A stretch of 55,791 bases of DNA from an uncultured Prevotellaceae bacterium (GTDB taxonomy: Bacteria > Bacteroidota > Bacteroidia > Bacteroidales > Bacteroidaceae). Below the pieces are notes generated by a model. It did not search any database. It was not told the origin of the DNA and saw only the letters and a program-made list of their open reading frames with translations. The stretch covers positions 1-55,791 of the forward strand of contig CACWNV010000017.1 in the NCBI GenBank assembly GCA_902762325.1, written 5' to 3'. Positions 35,556 to 44,363 of the stretch are shown piece by piece (positions within the stretch are counted from its first letter, which is position 1; every line of letters begins with the position of its first letter). The position numbers and the translations under genes were made by a program.

Positions 35556-36587
35556 TTATTCCTTTAATTTCCATACCGAGATGTGTCTGATGATTCCATC
35601 AACAACTGATAGCTCTTTTCTCTCAACCGCTTTAAAACTCTTTCCCAGAACAGCTCTTCTTATCAATTCAAGTAACACACAAACTATAACGATAGCCACA
35701 AAGTTACACAAAACAGATAAAAGAGTATTGTCAAACACCAGATACCGTTTCTGGTCTACAAGAAATTGTAATGACTGACTGGAAATATATAAAGGAAAAA
35801 CGAACTGACTCAAGTAATTAATCTTCGCAGACACGAAGTTATAACGCAGGAAAAGACACAGGCAGGCAACGGATTGAACTAAAATGAATAAGCTATTATC
35901 TCTACAAAAAGGTAAAGACATTGTCCCACGCCATTCTGTAATTAGCGAATTCAAAAGGAATGTCCCTAAAATGCAGGCGAAAAATATCCTTTTGGGATAT
36001 AATTTAAAATATTTTGGAAAACCATAAATAGCAAGATACCTTCCAATACAATATGCCAAAATCATATTCGGAAGTCCTTTCCCCTTATCACCCAATATCT
36101 CAAAATATATAAATGTCGGTGCTATAACAAAAAAGAAAGCAAGAATAATGATCAGCCATCTGAACTGATTCTTAGTCAGATTTCCTAATAGTTTATTGAT
36201 AAATGGTGACAAGACAAATATGATGAGATAACATGTCGCAAACCAATACTTACAACTTAAGACTGGAAAAAATGAACGAAGGGTTTCCTGACTATTAAAC
36301 CCGGTTATAGAGATTTTAAACAAGCATAAGACTACTGAGTAAAACCAAACGATATTGACAAGTGTAAAGAACTTACTCTTTTTGAATTTAATCCCGAAAT
36401 ACCCGGAGATTAGCACGAAGAGTGTCACCGCCATACCGCTAAATGAATTATATAGCAATATAATCTCACGTTCCAGGAAAAGCAAATCTTTCCAATAGGC
36501 TCCTGAGACATGGGCGCCCACTATCAACAAAATACATACCAGCCTTAGTATTTCTATATTTGACAATCTTGTTGTGTACGAAGACAT
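35556..36587 (-). CDS. Acyltransferase 3 family membrane protein (first copy)
   Basis: The 343-residue protein has about ten hydrophobic helices. It begins with the family opening SNIEILRLVCILLIVGAHVSGAY, containing the catalytic His of the R/H motif, and continues with VTLFVLISGYFGI. Such enzymes move an acetyl or other acyl group onto extracellular sugars at the inner membrane. It is co-directional with the next acyltransferase gene (1-bp gap) but unlike it in sequence, so the two are not a recent duplication. Downstream lies the 22-bp repeat array before licD. Confidence 0.85.
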   Translation of the reverse strand: MSSYTTRLSNIEILRLVCILLIVGAHVSGAYWKDLLFLEREIILLYNSFSGMAVTLFVLISGYFGIKFKKSKFFTLVNIVWFYSVVLCLFKISITGFNSQETLRSFFPVLSCKYWFATCYLIIFVLSPFINKLLGNLTKNQFRWLIIILAFFFVIAPTFIYFEILGDKGKGLPNMILAYCIGRYLAIYGFPKYFKLYPKRIFFACILGTFLLNSLITEWRGTMSLPFCRDNSLFILVQSVACLCLFLRYNFVSAKINYLSQFVFPLYISSQSLQFLVDQKRYLVFDNTLLSVLCNFVAIVIVCVLLELIRRAVLGKSFKAVERKELSVVDGIIRHISVWKLKE

Positions 36588-36588
36588 A

Positions 36589-37593
36589 TTATTTTATAAA
36601 CCCTAACACTACTTCACCAAATTTCCCCGTTCTGTTTTTTATTATCTTAAACATCTGAATAACAGGGAAGGTTAAAGATAAGACAAATAAAGAAATAACT
36701 ATTGCATATATATCATTATGCTGGAATTCATAAACTGATATTCCACTAATGACCTCCATCGACTTTAAAAGTATTCTTTTGATCGGTTCGTGAACGGCAA
36801 GAATGACGATTGTATACTTTCCAATGTACTCCAACAAACGATTCTTTTTCACGACAATCTTAGAAAAAAGGAAAAAAGAAAGGGTCCCGATTGCACCGAA
36901 AAATAAAAACAACAAGTAATTATTGACGATATCAGAATAGATAGAAACCGATCCATTGTAATTGCAAAAGCATATACTAACCAAGAAAGATAGTATCATT
37001 AATGCAATTCCCATATTCTTTTTCAAGTCAATGCCATCAGTTACTGATCGGGAGAGAAATCCCAGACAAAACCAAATTGTACCGTTTAAATACACTTTCA
37101 CCCATGGATAAAAGTAGTGTTCATCTGGCAAGACGGGTCTGAGTAATAGATAAAAAAGAATCACACCAACGGTAATGATACTGTTCTTCAACAGATTCTT
37201 ATTTGTAGTAAACACAAAGACGATTGAAATCTCAACAAAGAAAAGGATGATCAAGAACCAAATCGGACCCAAATCCAATTCCCTGAAGTGCGATTCAACA
37301 AGTAGCCAGTATGTAACAAGTAGAACTCTAAATACAATAAATGGAAGAAGCAAGGATTTGCTTTTTCTTTTCAAGTATTCTTTCTTGTCTGAAATGTTTG
37401 ATTTTGCTCCTATCAGATACCCGGAAAGAATAAAGAACAATGGCATGTGGAATGAATATATCCAAACGCTCAAATAACTGTCTTTCAGTGTATGGCCAAG
37501 AATAACGAGATAGATACCCAATGCTTTTAGACAATCTATCCATCTTACCCTATTGTCTTTCCCTTTTTCAGCTAAATTTATATTTGAATGCAT
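36589..37593 (-). CDS. Acyltransferase 3 family membrane protein (second copy)
   Basis: The 334-residue polytopic protein starts RVRWIDCLKALGIYLVILGH, the family N-terminal motif with the catalytic His at the end of the first helix, then FHMPLFFILSGYLIG. It probably O-acetylates the surface polysaccharide or its precursor. Its start overlaps the upstream DUF6625-like gene by 26 bp, and it ends 1 bp before the next acyltransferase gene, so all are one transcript. Confidence 0.87.
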   Translation of the reverse strand: MHSNINLAEKGKDNRVRWIDCLKALGIYLVILGHTLKDSYLSVWIYSFHMPLFFILSGYLIGAKSNISDKKEYLKRKSKSLLLPFIVFRVLLVTYWLLVESHFRELDLGPIWFLIILFFVEISIVFVFTTNKNLLKNSIITVGVILFYLLLRPVLPDEHYFYPWVKVYLNGTIWFCLGFLSRSVTDGIDLKKNMGIALMILSFLVSICFCNYNGSVSIYSDIVNNYLLFLFFGAIGTLSFFLFSKIVVKKNRLLEYIGKYTIVILAVHEPIKRILLKSMEVISGISVYEFQHNDIYAIVISLFVLSLTFPVIQMFKIIKNRTGKFGEVVLGFIK

Positions 37594-38542
37594 TATTCAA
37601 GTTATTATAAATTCGTCTGAAAGTGATTTTATGGCGATTCACCCACAAACTATTCAGGAAAAAAGATATGAAAGATCTTCTCCCATACTTCTTCAATGAA
37701 TGTTTGCTAATTCCAATAGGCTTGTCCGTCATCACATCTGGATATATATACATAAGGGTATTCTCGGAAACATTCTTCACAACATATTTCATTGGCCGGC
37801 ACCAGAAATGCAGATATACAAATTCCATTTCGCCAATTCCACCGTCCTTATTAATGAAATGTCTCTTCAGAGTACCGTTCTGCCAAGTAAAAATCTGGTA
37901 TTTATTATTTGGCCGGTCTTCTTCGGGTAACCGAGTTAAAAAGAAACTTGATTCATATTTAGTAAGGTGAGCAAAAACAACCTCTTTATAGTATGGAACA
38001 TTCAAGTACTGGAATATCTGATCCATTCCGTTTTCATCAAAACTATAATTGCTCTTCCCACTAAACACTTCAATATAATTAATACATTCTGGAACAATAG
38101 TACGATAACGACTATTATTCTCTGATGTGTTCTTGTATAGAGTAGAATGACCTAAATAACCGACTCGTTCGTATTTGTTTAATACGTCATCAGTATAAAA
38201 CTTCCTGATATTGCCCCACATCAAATCGACATCACAATACCCCCAGAAGTCATATTTCTCTATATCTTCCTGAAATATCTCCCCATAAGCAGGCTTGAAT
38301 AAGGATAATCTCCAAGGTCTGTCAATTAAAACGTCAAAGTCAAAATGCTTTTTGAACCGGTCAAGGATATCTGCATACTCACAATACTTCACCTTGACAT
38401 TTTCCGGATAATCATAACTGGTCTTATCATCAGTATAAATCAACCAGTTTACCGTTGAATTAACCTTGCAACTGATAAGCCACAAATTAAAATTATCAGG
38501 CAAATGTCCAAAGTAGGGAATTATATAGCAGATACTCTTCAT
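37568..38542 (-). CDS. DUF6625-like glycosyltransferase candidate
   Basis: The 324-residue soluble protein starts CYIIPYFGHLPDNFNLWLIS and contains DFWGYCDVDLMWGNIRKF, a D-x-D type metal/nucleotide-sugar motif seen in DUF6625 proteins of polysaccharide clusters. FLTRLPEEDRPNNKYQ and VYLHFWCRPMKYV follow. The GT-A-like layout and the cluster context suggest a transferase, but donor and acceptor are not known. It overlaps the acetyltransferase gene by 4 bp upstream and the acyltransferase by 26 bp downstream. Confidence 0.7.
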   Translation of the reverse strand: MKSICYIIPYFGHLPDNFNLWLISCKVNSTVNWLIYTDDKTSYDYPENVKVKYCEYADILDRFKKHFDFDVLIDRPWRLSLFKPAYGEIFQEDIEKYDFWGYCDVDLMWGNIRKFYTDDVLNKYERVGYLGHSTLYKNTSENNSRYRTIVPECINYIEVFSGKSNYSFDENGMDQIFQYLNVPYYKEVVFAHLTKYESSFFLTRLPEEDRPNNKYQIFTWQNGTLKRHFINKDGGIGEMEFVYLHFWCRPMKYVVKNVSENTLMYIYPDVMTDKPIGISKHSLKKYGRRSFISFFLNSLWVNRHKITFRRIYNNLNNAFKYKFS

Positions 38543-39111
38543 TCTCTATCAACATCGAAGATTATAGGACACGCTTCCACTAAGTCAGCAACGGTACGCC
38601 CTTTCAAGTTCTTACCTTTATATTGATCACTAAAAGCCCTGGCTTTTTCCATACTTTCCTCAAAGGTGGAAATTATCCGAGCCGGTACACCTGCAACAAC
38701 AGAACCAGAAGGAACATCTTTCGTTACGACTGACTCTGCAGCTATTATACAATTCTTACCGATTGTAACCCCATACATAATCGTCGCTCCAGCTCCAACA
38801 AACACATTGTCGTGAATTTCTATTTTCCCATGCTGGCAATAAAACTGATCGGTACCAGTATAATTGTTGAAGACAACATTGGTAAGACTATGAGTGACAA
38901 GCCTTACATCAGCAGCAAGTCTGACATTGTTATGAATGGCTACTAAAAAAGGTTCTGCCGGTAATCTGGTCGTTTTTATAAAGACATTATCCCCTATATA
39001 ATGAAAGACATGATGCTTCCTCAACCATTCCGCTTTCTTATGTCCATCAATTATAAAGACATAATGGAGCTGTATCCATAGTCTTCTTACTTTATCAAAA
39101 AAAACATTCAT
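38539..39111 (-). CDS. Left-handed beta-helix acetyltransferase
   Basis: The 190-residue protein has hexapeptide repeats from about residue 75 to 150, for example NVFVGAGATIMYGVTIGKNCIIAAESVV-type coils, and ends that region with PSGSVVAGVPARII, the LbH acyltransferase signature. It resembles sugar or serine O-acetyltransferases. In this cluster it most likely acetylates a sugar of the polysaccharide from acetyl-CoA in the cytoplasm. It starts 13 bp after the polymerase-like gene. Confidence 0.85.
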   Translation of the reverse strand: MNVFFDKVRRLWIQLHYVFIIDGHKKAEWLRKHHVFHYIGDNVFIKTTRLPAEPFLVAIHNNVRLAADVRLVTHSLTNVVFNNYTGTDQFYCQHGKIEIHDNVFVGAGATIMYGVTIGKNCIIAAESVVTKDVPSGSVVAGVPARIISTFEESMEKARAFSDQYKGKNLKGRTVADLVEACPIIFDVDRE

Positions 39112-39124
39112 CGTAAAACTGGCT

Positions 39125-40315
39125 TTAGTGCCACCAAAGGAACTTTTTTCTACTGGGAGTTTTCAGAATCAATTCTGAATTAAAATAGAAGATGTTATAA
39201 TAAACAAAGATCCAGAATATAATCGTTGCCGGTCCTAAAAAATGCGCGAGATACAATTCTACGAACATAAACAGCATCAAAAAATATGAGAAAATATTCT
39301 TTGATGCTATCTTGAAGAAACAATACGTAAAGACTATTGAGCCAATAATAGTCGTTTCCATATATATTCTCAAAATATCATTATGCATATTCGTCTGTCC
39401 TTCATTACCTAACACTTCAAGATAATGGGTAACGGTTCCTAATCCGTAATTGGTAAGATTAGCATCAATTACCATATTAACAATATAGAAGCGAGTCATT
39501 GTAAACTCATTGAAATCCACATCATATTTGCTTTCAAACCAGAATGCAAACTCATCCGTACACATTATGTATACAGTACTTGGTAAGAACAAGAAAAGGA
39601 CAATCGTAGAGACTACCAAATAGTACTTCGGCTTTTTCCCTCGACTAATATATGGACTAATTATCAGGAATAGAATCATAAACAGGCAAACAAATCTTTT
39701 ATAACCAAAGAAGGTTAATAATGAGGCGATGATGATCTTCCGTTTATCATTCTTGAATATATAATAGAAATCAAAGATCATCATCAGGACACCCGTATCA
39801 CTTTCACTACCCAAAGGAGAGACTGATTCAAGTATCAAATTTCTCCAGTTGAACATCTGAATGAAACCCGACATCGTAAAATCTGAATACTGCATTAAGA
39901 CATATTTACCCACAAAAATGAAAGAGGTAAAATAAAACATTGCATCCATCCATCGCTCTAATTCTTTTCTTGAGAATAAATTAAACAAGCAATAGATAAA
40001 GATAATCGGTGTTATCAGAAAGTAGAACTCTTTTAATGAATAGGACTTGAATGACTGATTATATAATTGGAAGAATATAGAAACTACATATAGGAAAACG
40101 GAAGCAAAAAGAATATATTTCAGTTCCCAGTTAAATCTTGTGTATTTCGGTTTGGGTAGTGAAATAAGTCCACATGCGCAAGCAAACACTACTATTACGT
40201 GTTTTATGCCAGAATGGTTTATTTGAAACATTAGTCCTCCAGTTCTCTCACATAGGATAAAAAACATTGGAGTGAAATAATATAGTAGTTTTAAGAATTG
40301 CTTATTCATTAACAA
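39125..40315 (-). CDS. Wzy-like O-antigen/polysaccharide polymerase
   Basis: The 396-residue protein has about ten to twelve hydrophobic helices, many Phe/Tyr/Ile residues, and a long extracytoplasmic loop (about residues 255-315: FWFESKYDVDFNEF, LGTVTHYLEVLGNEGQTNMHND). This is the usual Wzy plan with little sequence conservation. The GQTNMHNDILRIYMET motif resembles the H-N-x(4)-E pattern of Wzy and ligase proteins. It would join lipid-linked repeat units at the periplasmic face. A matching Wzx flippase is not in the window. Confidence 0.75.
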   Translation of the reverse strand: MLMNKQFLKLLYYFTPMFFILCERTGGLMFQINHSGIKHVIVVFACACGLISLPKPKYTRFNWELKYILFASVFLYVVSIFFQLYNQSFKSYSLKEFYFLITPIIFIYCLFNLFSRKELERWMDAMFYFTSFIFVGKYVLMQYSDFTMSGFIQMFNWRNLILESVSPLGSESDTGVLMMIFDFYYIFKNDKRKIIIASLLTFFGYKRFVCLFMILFLIISPYISRGKKPKYYLVVSTIVLFLFLPSTVYIMCTDEFAFWFESKYDVDFNEFTMTRFYIVNMVIDANLTNYGLGTVTHYLEVLGNEGQTNMHNDILRIYMETTIIGSIVFTYCFFKIASKNIFSYFLMLFMFVELYLAHFLGPATIIFWIFVYYNIFYFNSELILKTPSRKKFLWWH

Positions 40316-40360
40316 TAAATCCTAATACAAGACCAGTCGAACATTCCGTATCGGAATTAA

Positions 40361-41380
40361 TTACACTCTCACCACTTTAGCTCTAATTTGTTGCCATATA
40401 GGTCTTGCATAATGATATAACAACCACCAAATACTGAATGACAAATCATATATTCTATATGATGCACCTTTACGTAGATGTGGATGATTCTTCTCCATAT
40501 ATGATGATACATCTCTCATCAGTTCTTTACTTTGAGTATATGAAAGACCACTAATCAACTTGGTAGTATCATCGCTTCTTGACTGTAGAACGGATTCTAT
40601 TTTGGCTTTTACAAACGGTGAAGTCAGAGATTGTCTGCTATAATAATCCAGAACATACTTGCGAATCTGCAATTTGAAATTGATATTCCTCAGCATTACT
40701 TTATGGTCCATGGTTTGCCCTTCACGACCAAGCAAATAGTTATATAGAATCAAATTGTAGGATATAAATGTTTTAGCTACACACAACGGAGCAACAAACA
40801 GAATCTCATCATCATAGAAGATTTTCTCTACAAATAAAGGATGCAGCTCCTTCAGAAGTCGGGTCTTATATGTACACTTATGGAAATTTGTGACATTATA
40901 ATCAGTATAGACTGACGAATGTTTTTCCCAGTCAAACGTATCTGTATAGTATTGATGGTTAGGTTCCATCACATGGTTTTCATATACTATTTCCTTGTTG
41001 GTGTTTTCATAGCAACAACGTAAGTCTGTGAACACCAAATCACTATCACAGCCTTTTAGTAATTCTATGAATTCCGACAAGTTAGTCAGCCAATCATCAC
41101 TATCAAGAAATCGCAGATACTTACCCGAAGCCTCTGCAACACCTCTATTCCAGGCAGAACCATGACCTCCATTTTCTTTGTCTATAACACGAAAAGAATT
41201 CGGAAATCTTCTCTCATATTCCTTAGCCATAACTGCTGATTGGTCGGGCGTTCCATCGTTCACGACGATTACTTCCACCAAATCCATCTGTTCGTCTGGC
41301 AATATTAAAGTATCAAGGCATTTATTTATATATCGTTCTACTTTATATACCGGAACAACAACCGTCAATAGTTTATTCAT
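40361..41380 (-). CDS. Glycosyltransferase family 2 (GT-A)
   Basis: The 339-residue enzyme has the GT2 opening LLTVVVPVYKVERYINKCLDT, then VEVIVVNDGTPDQS, DKENGGHGSAWNRGV and the D-x-D motif in YLRFLDSDDWL. It is an inverting transferase of the lipid-linked repeat unit. The C-terminal third is helical and may contact the membrane. It starts 2 bp after the glf stop codon, so it is a natural candidate for using UDP-galactofuranose, although that is inference. Confidence 0.87.
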   Translation of the reverse strand: MNKLLTVVVPVYKVERYINKCLDTLILPDEQMDLVEVIVVNDGTPDQSAVMAKEYERRFPNSFRVIDKENGGHGSAWNRGVAEASGKYLRFLDSDDWLTNLSEFIELLKGCDSDLVFTDLRCCYENTNKEIVYENHVMEPNHQYYTDTFDWEKHSSVYTDYNVTNFHKCTYKTRLLKELHPLFVEKIFYDDEILFVAPLCVAKTFISYNLILYNYLLGREGQTMDHKVMLRNINFKLQIRKYVLDYYSRQSLTSPFVKAKIESVLQSRSDDTTKLISGLSYTQSKELMRDVSSYMEKNHPHLRKGASYRIYDLSFSIWWLLYHYARPIWQQIRAKVVRV

Positions 41381-41382
41381 AT

Positions 41383-42510
41383 CTATTCAAACATATTTAA
41401 GGCTCGCTCAATAATCGGGGCCATATCATAATACTTATATTCAGCAAGCCGACCTCCAAAAATCACATGGGTTTCATGTCTTGCTAAATCTTTGTATTTC
41501 TCTGCTATACTATTATTTACCGTATCATTCACTGGATAATATGGTTCAAGTCCATCCGACCACTCCATACTATATTCCCGGGAGATAACGGTTTTGGGAC
41601 AATTATAGACATCGGCTCCAAACATCTCAAAATGCTTATGTTCAATCACACGTGTATAGGGAACATCAATGTCCGTATAATTAACGACCGCATTCCCTTG
41701 ATAATTGGGAACGCTCATGATTTCATGTTCGAAACGAACGGTACGGTAATTCAGTTTACCAAAGCAGTAATCATAATACTCGTCAAGTTTACCCGTAAAG
41801 ACTATCTTATCAGCAATATCTGACCAATAATTTCGTTCGCTGAAGAAATCAGTATTCACTTTTGTCTCTATTCCTGCAAGCAAGCCTTCAATTAATCTGT
41901 TATAACCTCCGATAGGAATGCCTTGATAGATATCATTGAAGTAATTATTGTCAAAGACAAAACGGACAGGTAATCGTTTAATGATAAATGCTGGTAAATC
42001 CTCGCATTTCCTCCCCCATTGTTTTTCCGTATAGCCTTTTATCAACTTGTCATAGATGTCCTTCCCAATAAGCAGCTGTGCTTGTTCTTCAAGGTTACGA
42101 GGCTCCATTACACCATTTCGCCTCATCGCCTCTAATGCTATTGTCTTCTGTTCATTGATAATCTCTTGTGCTTCTTCCGGTGTAGTCACTCCCCACATCT
42201 GATGAAAGGTGTTCATATTGAAGGGAAGATTGTAGAGCTGACCTTTGTAATTGGCAATTGGAGAATTGGTGTATCGGTTGAAATCTACAAATAAATTGAC
42301 AAAATCCCATACTTTTCTATTGGACGTATGGAAAATATGAGCTCCATATTTGTGGACATTAATTCCCTCTACACACTCACAATAGACATTGCCGCCAAGA
42401 TGAGGACGCTTTTCAAGGACAAGACACTTCTTGCCTGCCTGATGTGCCTTGTATGCAAAGACAGAACCAAACAATCCTGAACCTACAATGATATAATCGT
42501 ATTGCTTCAT
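41383..42510 (-). CDS. glf: UDP-galactopyranose mutase
   Basis: The 375-residue flavoprotein converts UDP-galactopyranose to UDP-galactofuranose. The FAD dinucleotide motif is YIIVGSGLFGSVFAYKAH, with the acceptor LVLEKRPHLGGNVY. Family blocks GAHIFHTSNRKVW and GYTEKQWGRK, and the Arg region NYRTVRFEHE, follow. Its length fits bacterial Glf. It shows that the cluster makes a galactofuranose-containing polysaccharide. It is the first gene of the leftward operon; the predicted promoter is at 42846-42876, so the leader is about 330 nt and includes the 22-bp repeat array. Confidence 0.95.
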   Translation of the reverse strand: MKQYDYIIVGSGLFGSVFAYKAHQAGKKCLVLEKRPHLGGNVYCECVEGINVHKYGAHIFHTSNRKVWDFVNLFVDFNRYTNSPIANYKGQLYNLPFNMNTFHQMWGVTTPEEAQEIINEQKTIALEAMRRNGVMEPRNLEEQAQLLIGKDIYDKLIKGYTEKQWGRKCEDLPAFIIKRLPVRFVFDNNYFNDIYQGIPIGGYNRLIEGLLAGIETKVNTDFFSERNYWSDIADKIVFTGKLDEYYDYCFGKLNYRTVRFEHEIMSVPNYQGNAVVNYTDIDVPYTRVIEHKHFEMFGADVYNCPKTVISREYSMEWSDGLEPYYPVNDTVNNSIAEKYKDLARHETHVIFGGRLAEYKYYDMAPIIERALNMFE

Positions 42511-42572
42511 ATAAACAAGTAGCAGTTAGAAAGAACTGGTTTCTGATGACGTAACGTGATACCGACGAATTC

Positions 42573-42682
42573 TAAACGTATCGTTTACGCCTCCTAAACG
42601 TATCGTTTACGTTGTCTAAACGTATCGTTTACGCCTCCTAAACGTATCGTTTACGTTGTCTAAACGTATCACTTACAAGCTG
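42573..42682. repeat. Five tandem 22-bp units in the leader of the polysaccharide operon
   Basis: Units start at 42573, 42595, 42617, 42639 and 42661. Units 1-4 share TAAACGTATCGTTTA, a perfect dyad TAAACG-TAT-CGTTTA, and differ only in the 7-bp spacer, which alternates CGCCTCC, CGTTGTC, CGCCTCC, CGTTGTC, giving a 44-bp higher-order repeat. Unit 5 is TAAACGTATCACTTA. A degenerate extra unit may lie at 42551. The array sits 63-172 bp before the glf start codon, downstream of the predicted promoter, so each unit would be a 6-bp RNA hairpin with a 3-nt loop as well as a DNA dyad. A related array is at 35454-35534. Confidence 0.9.
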
Positions 42683-42845
42683 AAAAAGATAAAAAGATTG
42701 CTCTCTTTGCTTCTGTCAGACAAAAGCAAAAAACAGCAATAAACATCCTATATCTACTTGTCGTAATCCCAGAAACCACAGATGAAAATACCAGTTTTAC
42801 ACTCCGCCTTTTCGCAGCATCTTCTTTCCGACTAAAAAATCCTTG

Positions 42846-42876
42846 CAAAGGTAAGGAAAAACCAAGACATTTCAAA
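42846..42876 (-). promoter_or_regulatory. Promoter of the surface-polysaccharide operon
   Basis: On the minus strand TTTG (42876-42873) and TACCTTTG (42853-42846) are separated by 19 bp, a full match to the Bacteroidetes consensus. Transcription would start near 42839 and run about 330 nt before the glf start codon. No gene is seen between 42511 and 42906. Confidence 0.7.
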
Positions 42877-42906
42877 ATAATATCTATAAATTTCTACCTT
42901 AAATAA

Positions 42907-44361
42907 TTACCGAATTAATGGTTTTCTGAAAAAGTACATCAATATCGATACAGAACCAATAAGTATATAAATAGCAAAAGTCTGGGAAACATTCACATAG
43001 ACATTCTCAATTGAAGCACCTGGCAGATGGGATATCCACACCACTAAGCTATTCAGCCATTCTACAATGTCAATAAGTATTTGTTTGATAAACATAAAAA
43101 GCCAATCAACCGGATATGAGCAGAACATTAGTAAGGACAAGAACAAGATTACATAAACAACAGGAATAATTATTACATTCGACAACATGAAATAATTAGA
43201 AAACTGCCCAAAATAATGTAACACCAATGGAAATGTTCCTAATTGTGCAGCTAAGGAAACCGAAATGACATCTGCAACATAACGAAGAAAGCGGTTGGAG
43301 ACTTCTCCAAATATAGCTCGAATAGGCTGATAAAACAACAAGATGGCTAATACAGCCATAAATGACAATTGGAATCCAACATCCCATAGTGATTTCGGAT
43401 GGAACACCAACATGATAATTACAGCAAAAGAAAGGGTGTTTAATGACATTCCTTTCCTGTTGGCAACCGAAAGAACGCCAAAAATTGTCAACATAATCGC
43501 CGAACGGACAACAGAATAAGAAAAACCAGTAAGCAGCACATACCCCCATATAAACAACAAGACAAGGCATTGGCTGATAACTCTTAATCTTTTCTTTGGA
43601 AATAACAGCATGATCAGGGTATAGATAATACCAAGATGAAGACCGGACAGAGCAAGTACATGAGAGATTCCTGCTATAGAATACGAATGTCTTGTTTCAC
43701 CCGATATGGCAGCTTTATTGCCTAAAGCAAGTGCGGCTACGATTAACTCCTCTGCCTGTTTCTCATTATCAAAAAACTTTCTAAGCAGGTTGTCTCTAAA
43801 CTCTAAAGCTAATATTTTTGTCCGTGTCAACAAAGACAAATGACTAACATTAACAACAGCTGGTTTCCATTCATCATTGTTGACAAATGTATAACCTTCT
43901 TTCCTTATTTTTGAACGTACGATAACACCATCACCAGCATGCAGATTTAGTGCTGATTTATTACTTTCATCAACTATAAATAAACATTTAATTGTCAATG
44001 ATTTATCTTGTGTCAGTAAAAGCAATTCACAAGCTGCTGTCTTGTCCTTTTTTTCAGGTTGTCCCAACACTACAGCTTCATGCTCTTTCTTCCGTTCAAT
44101 GATGGAATTCGATTCATTATCAGCTATTGAAAAAGTGATAATTCCCTCCCCATAGAAAAAGGAGGCAGATAGAATCAGCACACTAACCCACATAGGACGA
44201 TTGTTTATCAGCAATGCCGCTAACAAACAAGAGAATGTCAAGGCTATCCAAATCCACCCTGAGACATAATGACACAAATAACTACCAACAAAAATGCCCA
44301 GAATCAGCATAACGCTAATTCTGAGCAAAGGATATAATTGTATATGACCGTTAACTTTCAT
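42907..44361 (-). CDS. comEC: ComEC/Rec2-family DNA-uptake channel, short form
   Basis: The 484-residue polytopic protein has a DUF4131-like N-terminal part with a beta domain (ILRKEGYTF-type segment near 150). The ComEC competence domain follows, with VLALSGLHLGIIYTLIMLLFP and FSYSVVRSAIMLTIFGVLS. It forms the inner-membrane channel for single-stranded DNA during transformation. It ends soon after the last helices (VSILMYFFRKPLIR) and has no metallo-beta-lactamase domain, making it shorter than typical Bacteroidetes ComEC (about 650-700 residues). A short native form or a C-terminal loss are both possible. It lies 2 bp after the DUF3078 gene. DNA uptake is of interest beside a DpnA-type methylase. 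Confidence 0.87.
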   Translation of the reverse strand: MKVNGHIQLYPLLRISVMLILGIFVGSYLCHYVSGWIWIALTFSCLLAALLINNRPMWVSVLILSASFFYGEGIITFSIADNESNSIIERKKEHEAVVLGQPEKKDKTAACELLLLTQDKSLTIKCLFIVDESNKSALNLHAGDGVIVRSKIRKEGYTFVNNDEWKPAVVNVSHLSLLTRTKILALEFRDNLLRKFFDNEKQAEELIVAALALGNKAAISGETRHSYSIAGISHVLALSGLHLGIIYTLIMLLFPKKRLRVISQCLVLLFIWGYVLLTGFSYSVVRSAIMLTIFGVLSVANRKGMSLNTLSFAVIIMLVFHPKSLWDVGFQLSFMAVLAILLFYQPIRAIFGEVSNRFLRYVADVISVSLAAQLGTFPLVLHYFGQFSNYFMLSNVIIIPVVYVILFLSLLMFCSYPVDWLFMFIKQILIDIVEWLNSLVVWISHLPGASIENVYVNVSQTFAIYILIGSVSILMYFFRKPLIR

Positions 44362-44363
44362 TC

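Noticed and set aside
42573-42682. CRISPR array
   Set aside because: The spacers are only 7 bp and alternate between two sequences, and no cas genes are present. It is a tandem dyad array.
42669-42875. 68-codon leftward frame that could be a leader peptide of the polysaccharide operon
   Set aside because: Its start codon lies upstream of the predicted transcript start near 42839 and it runs through the promoter, so it would not be translated from that RNA.
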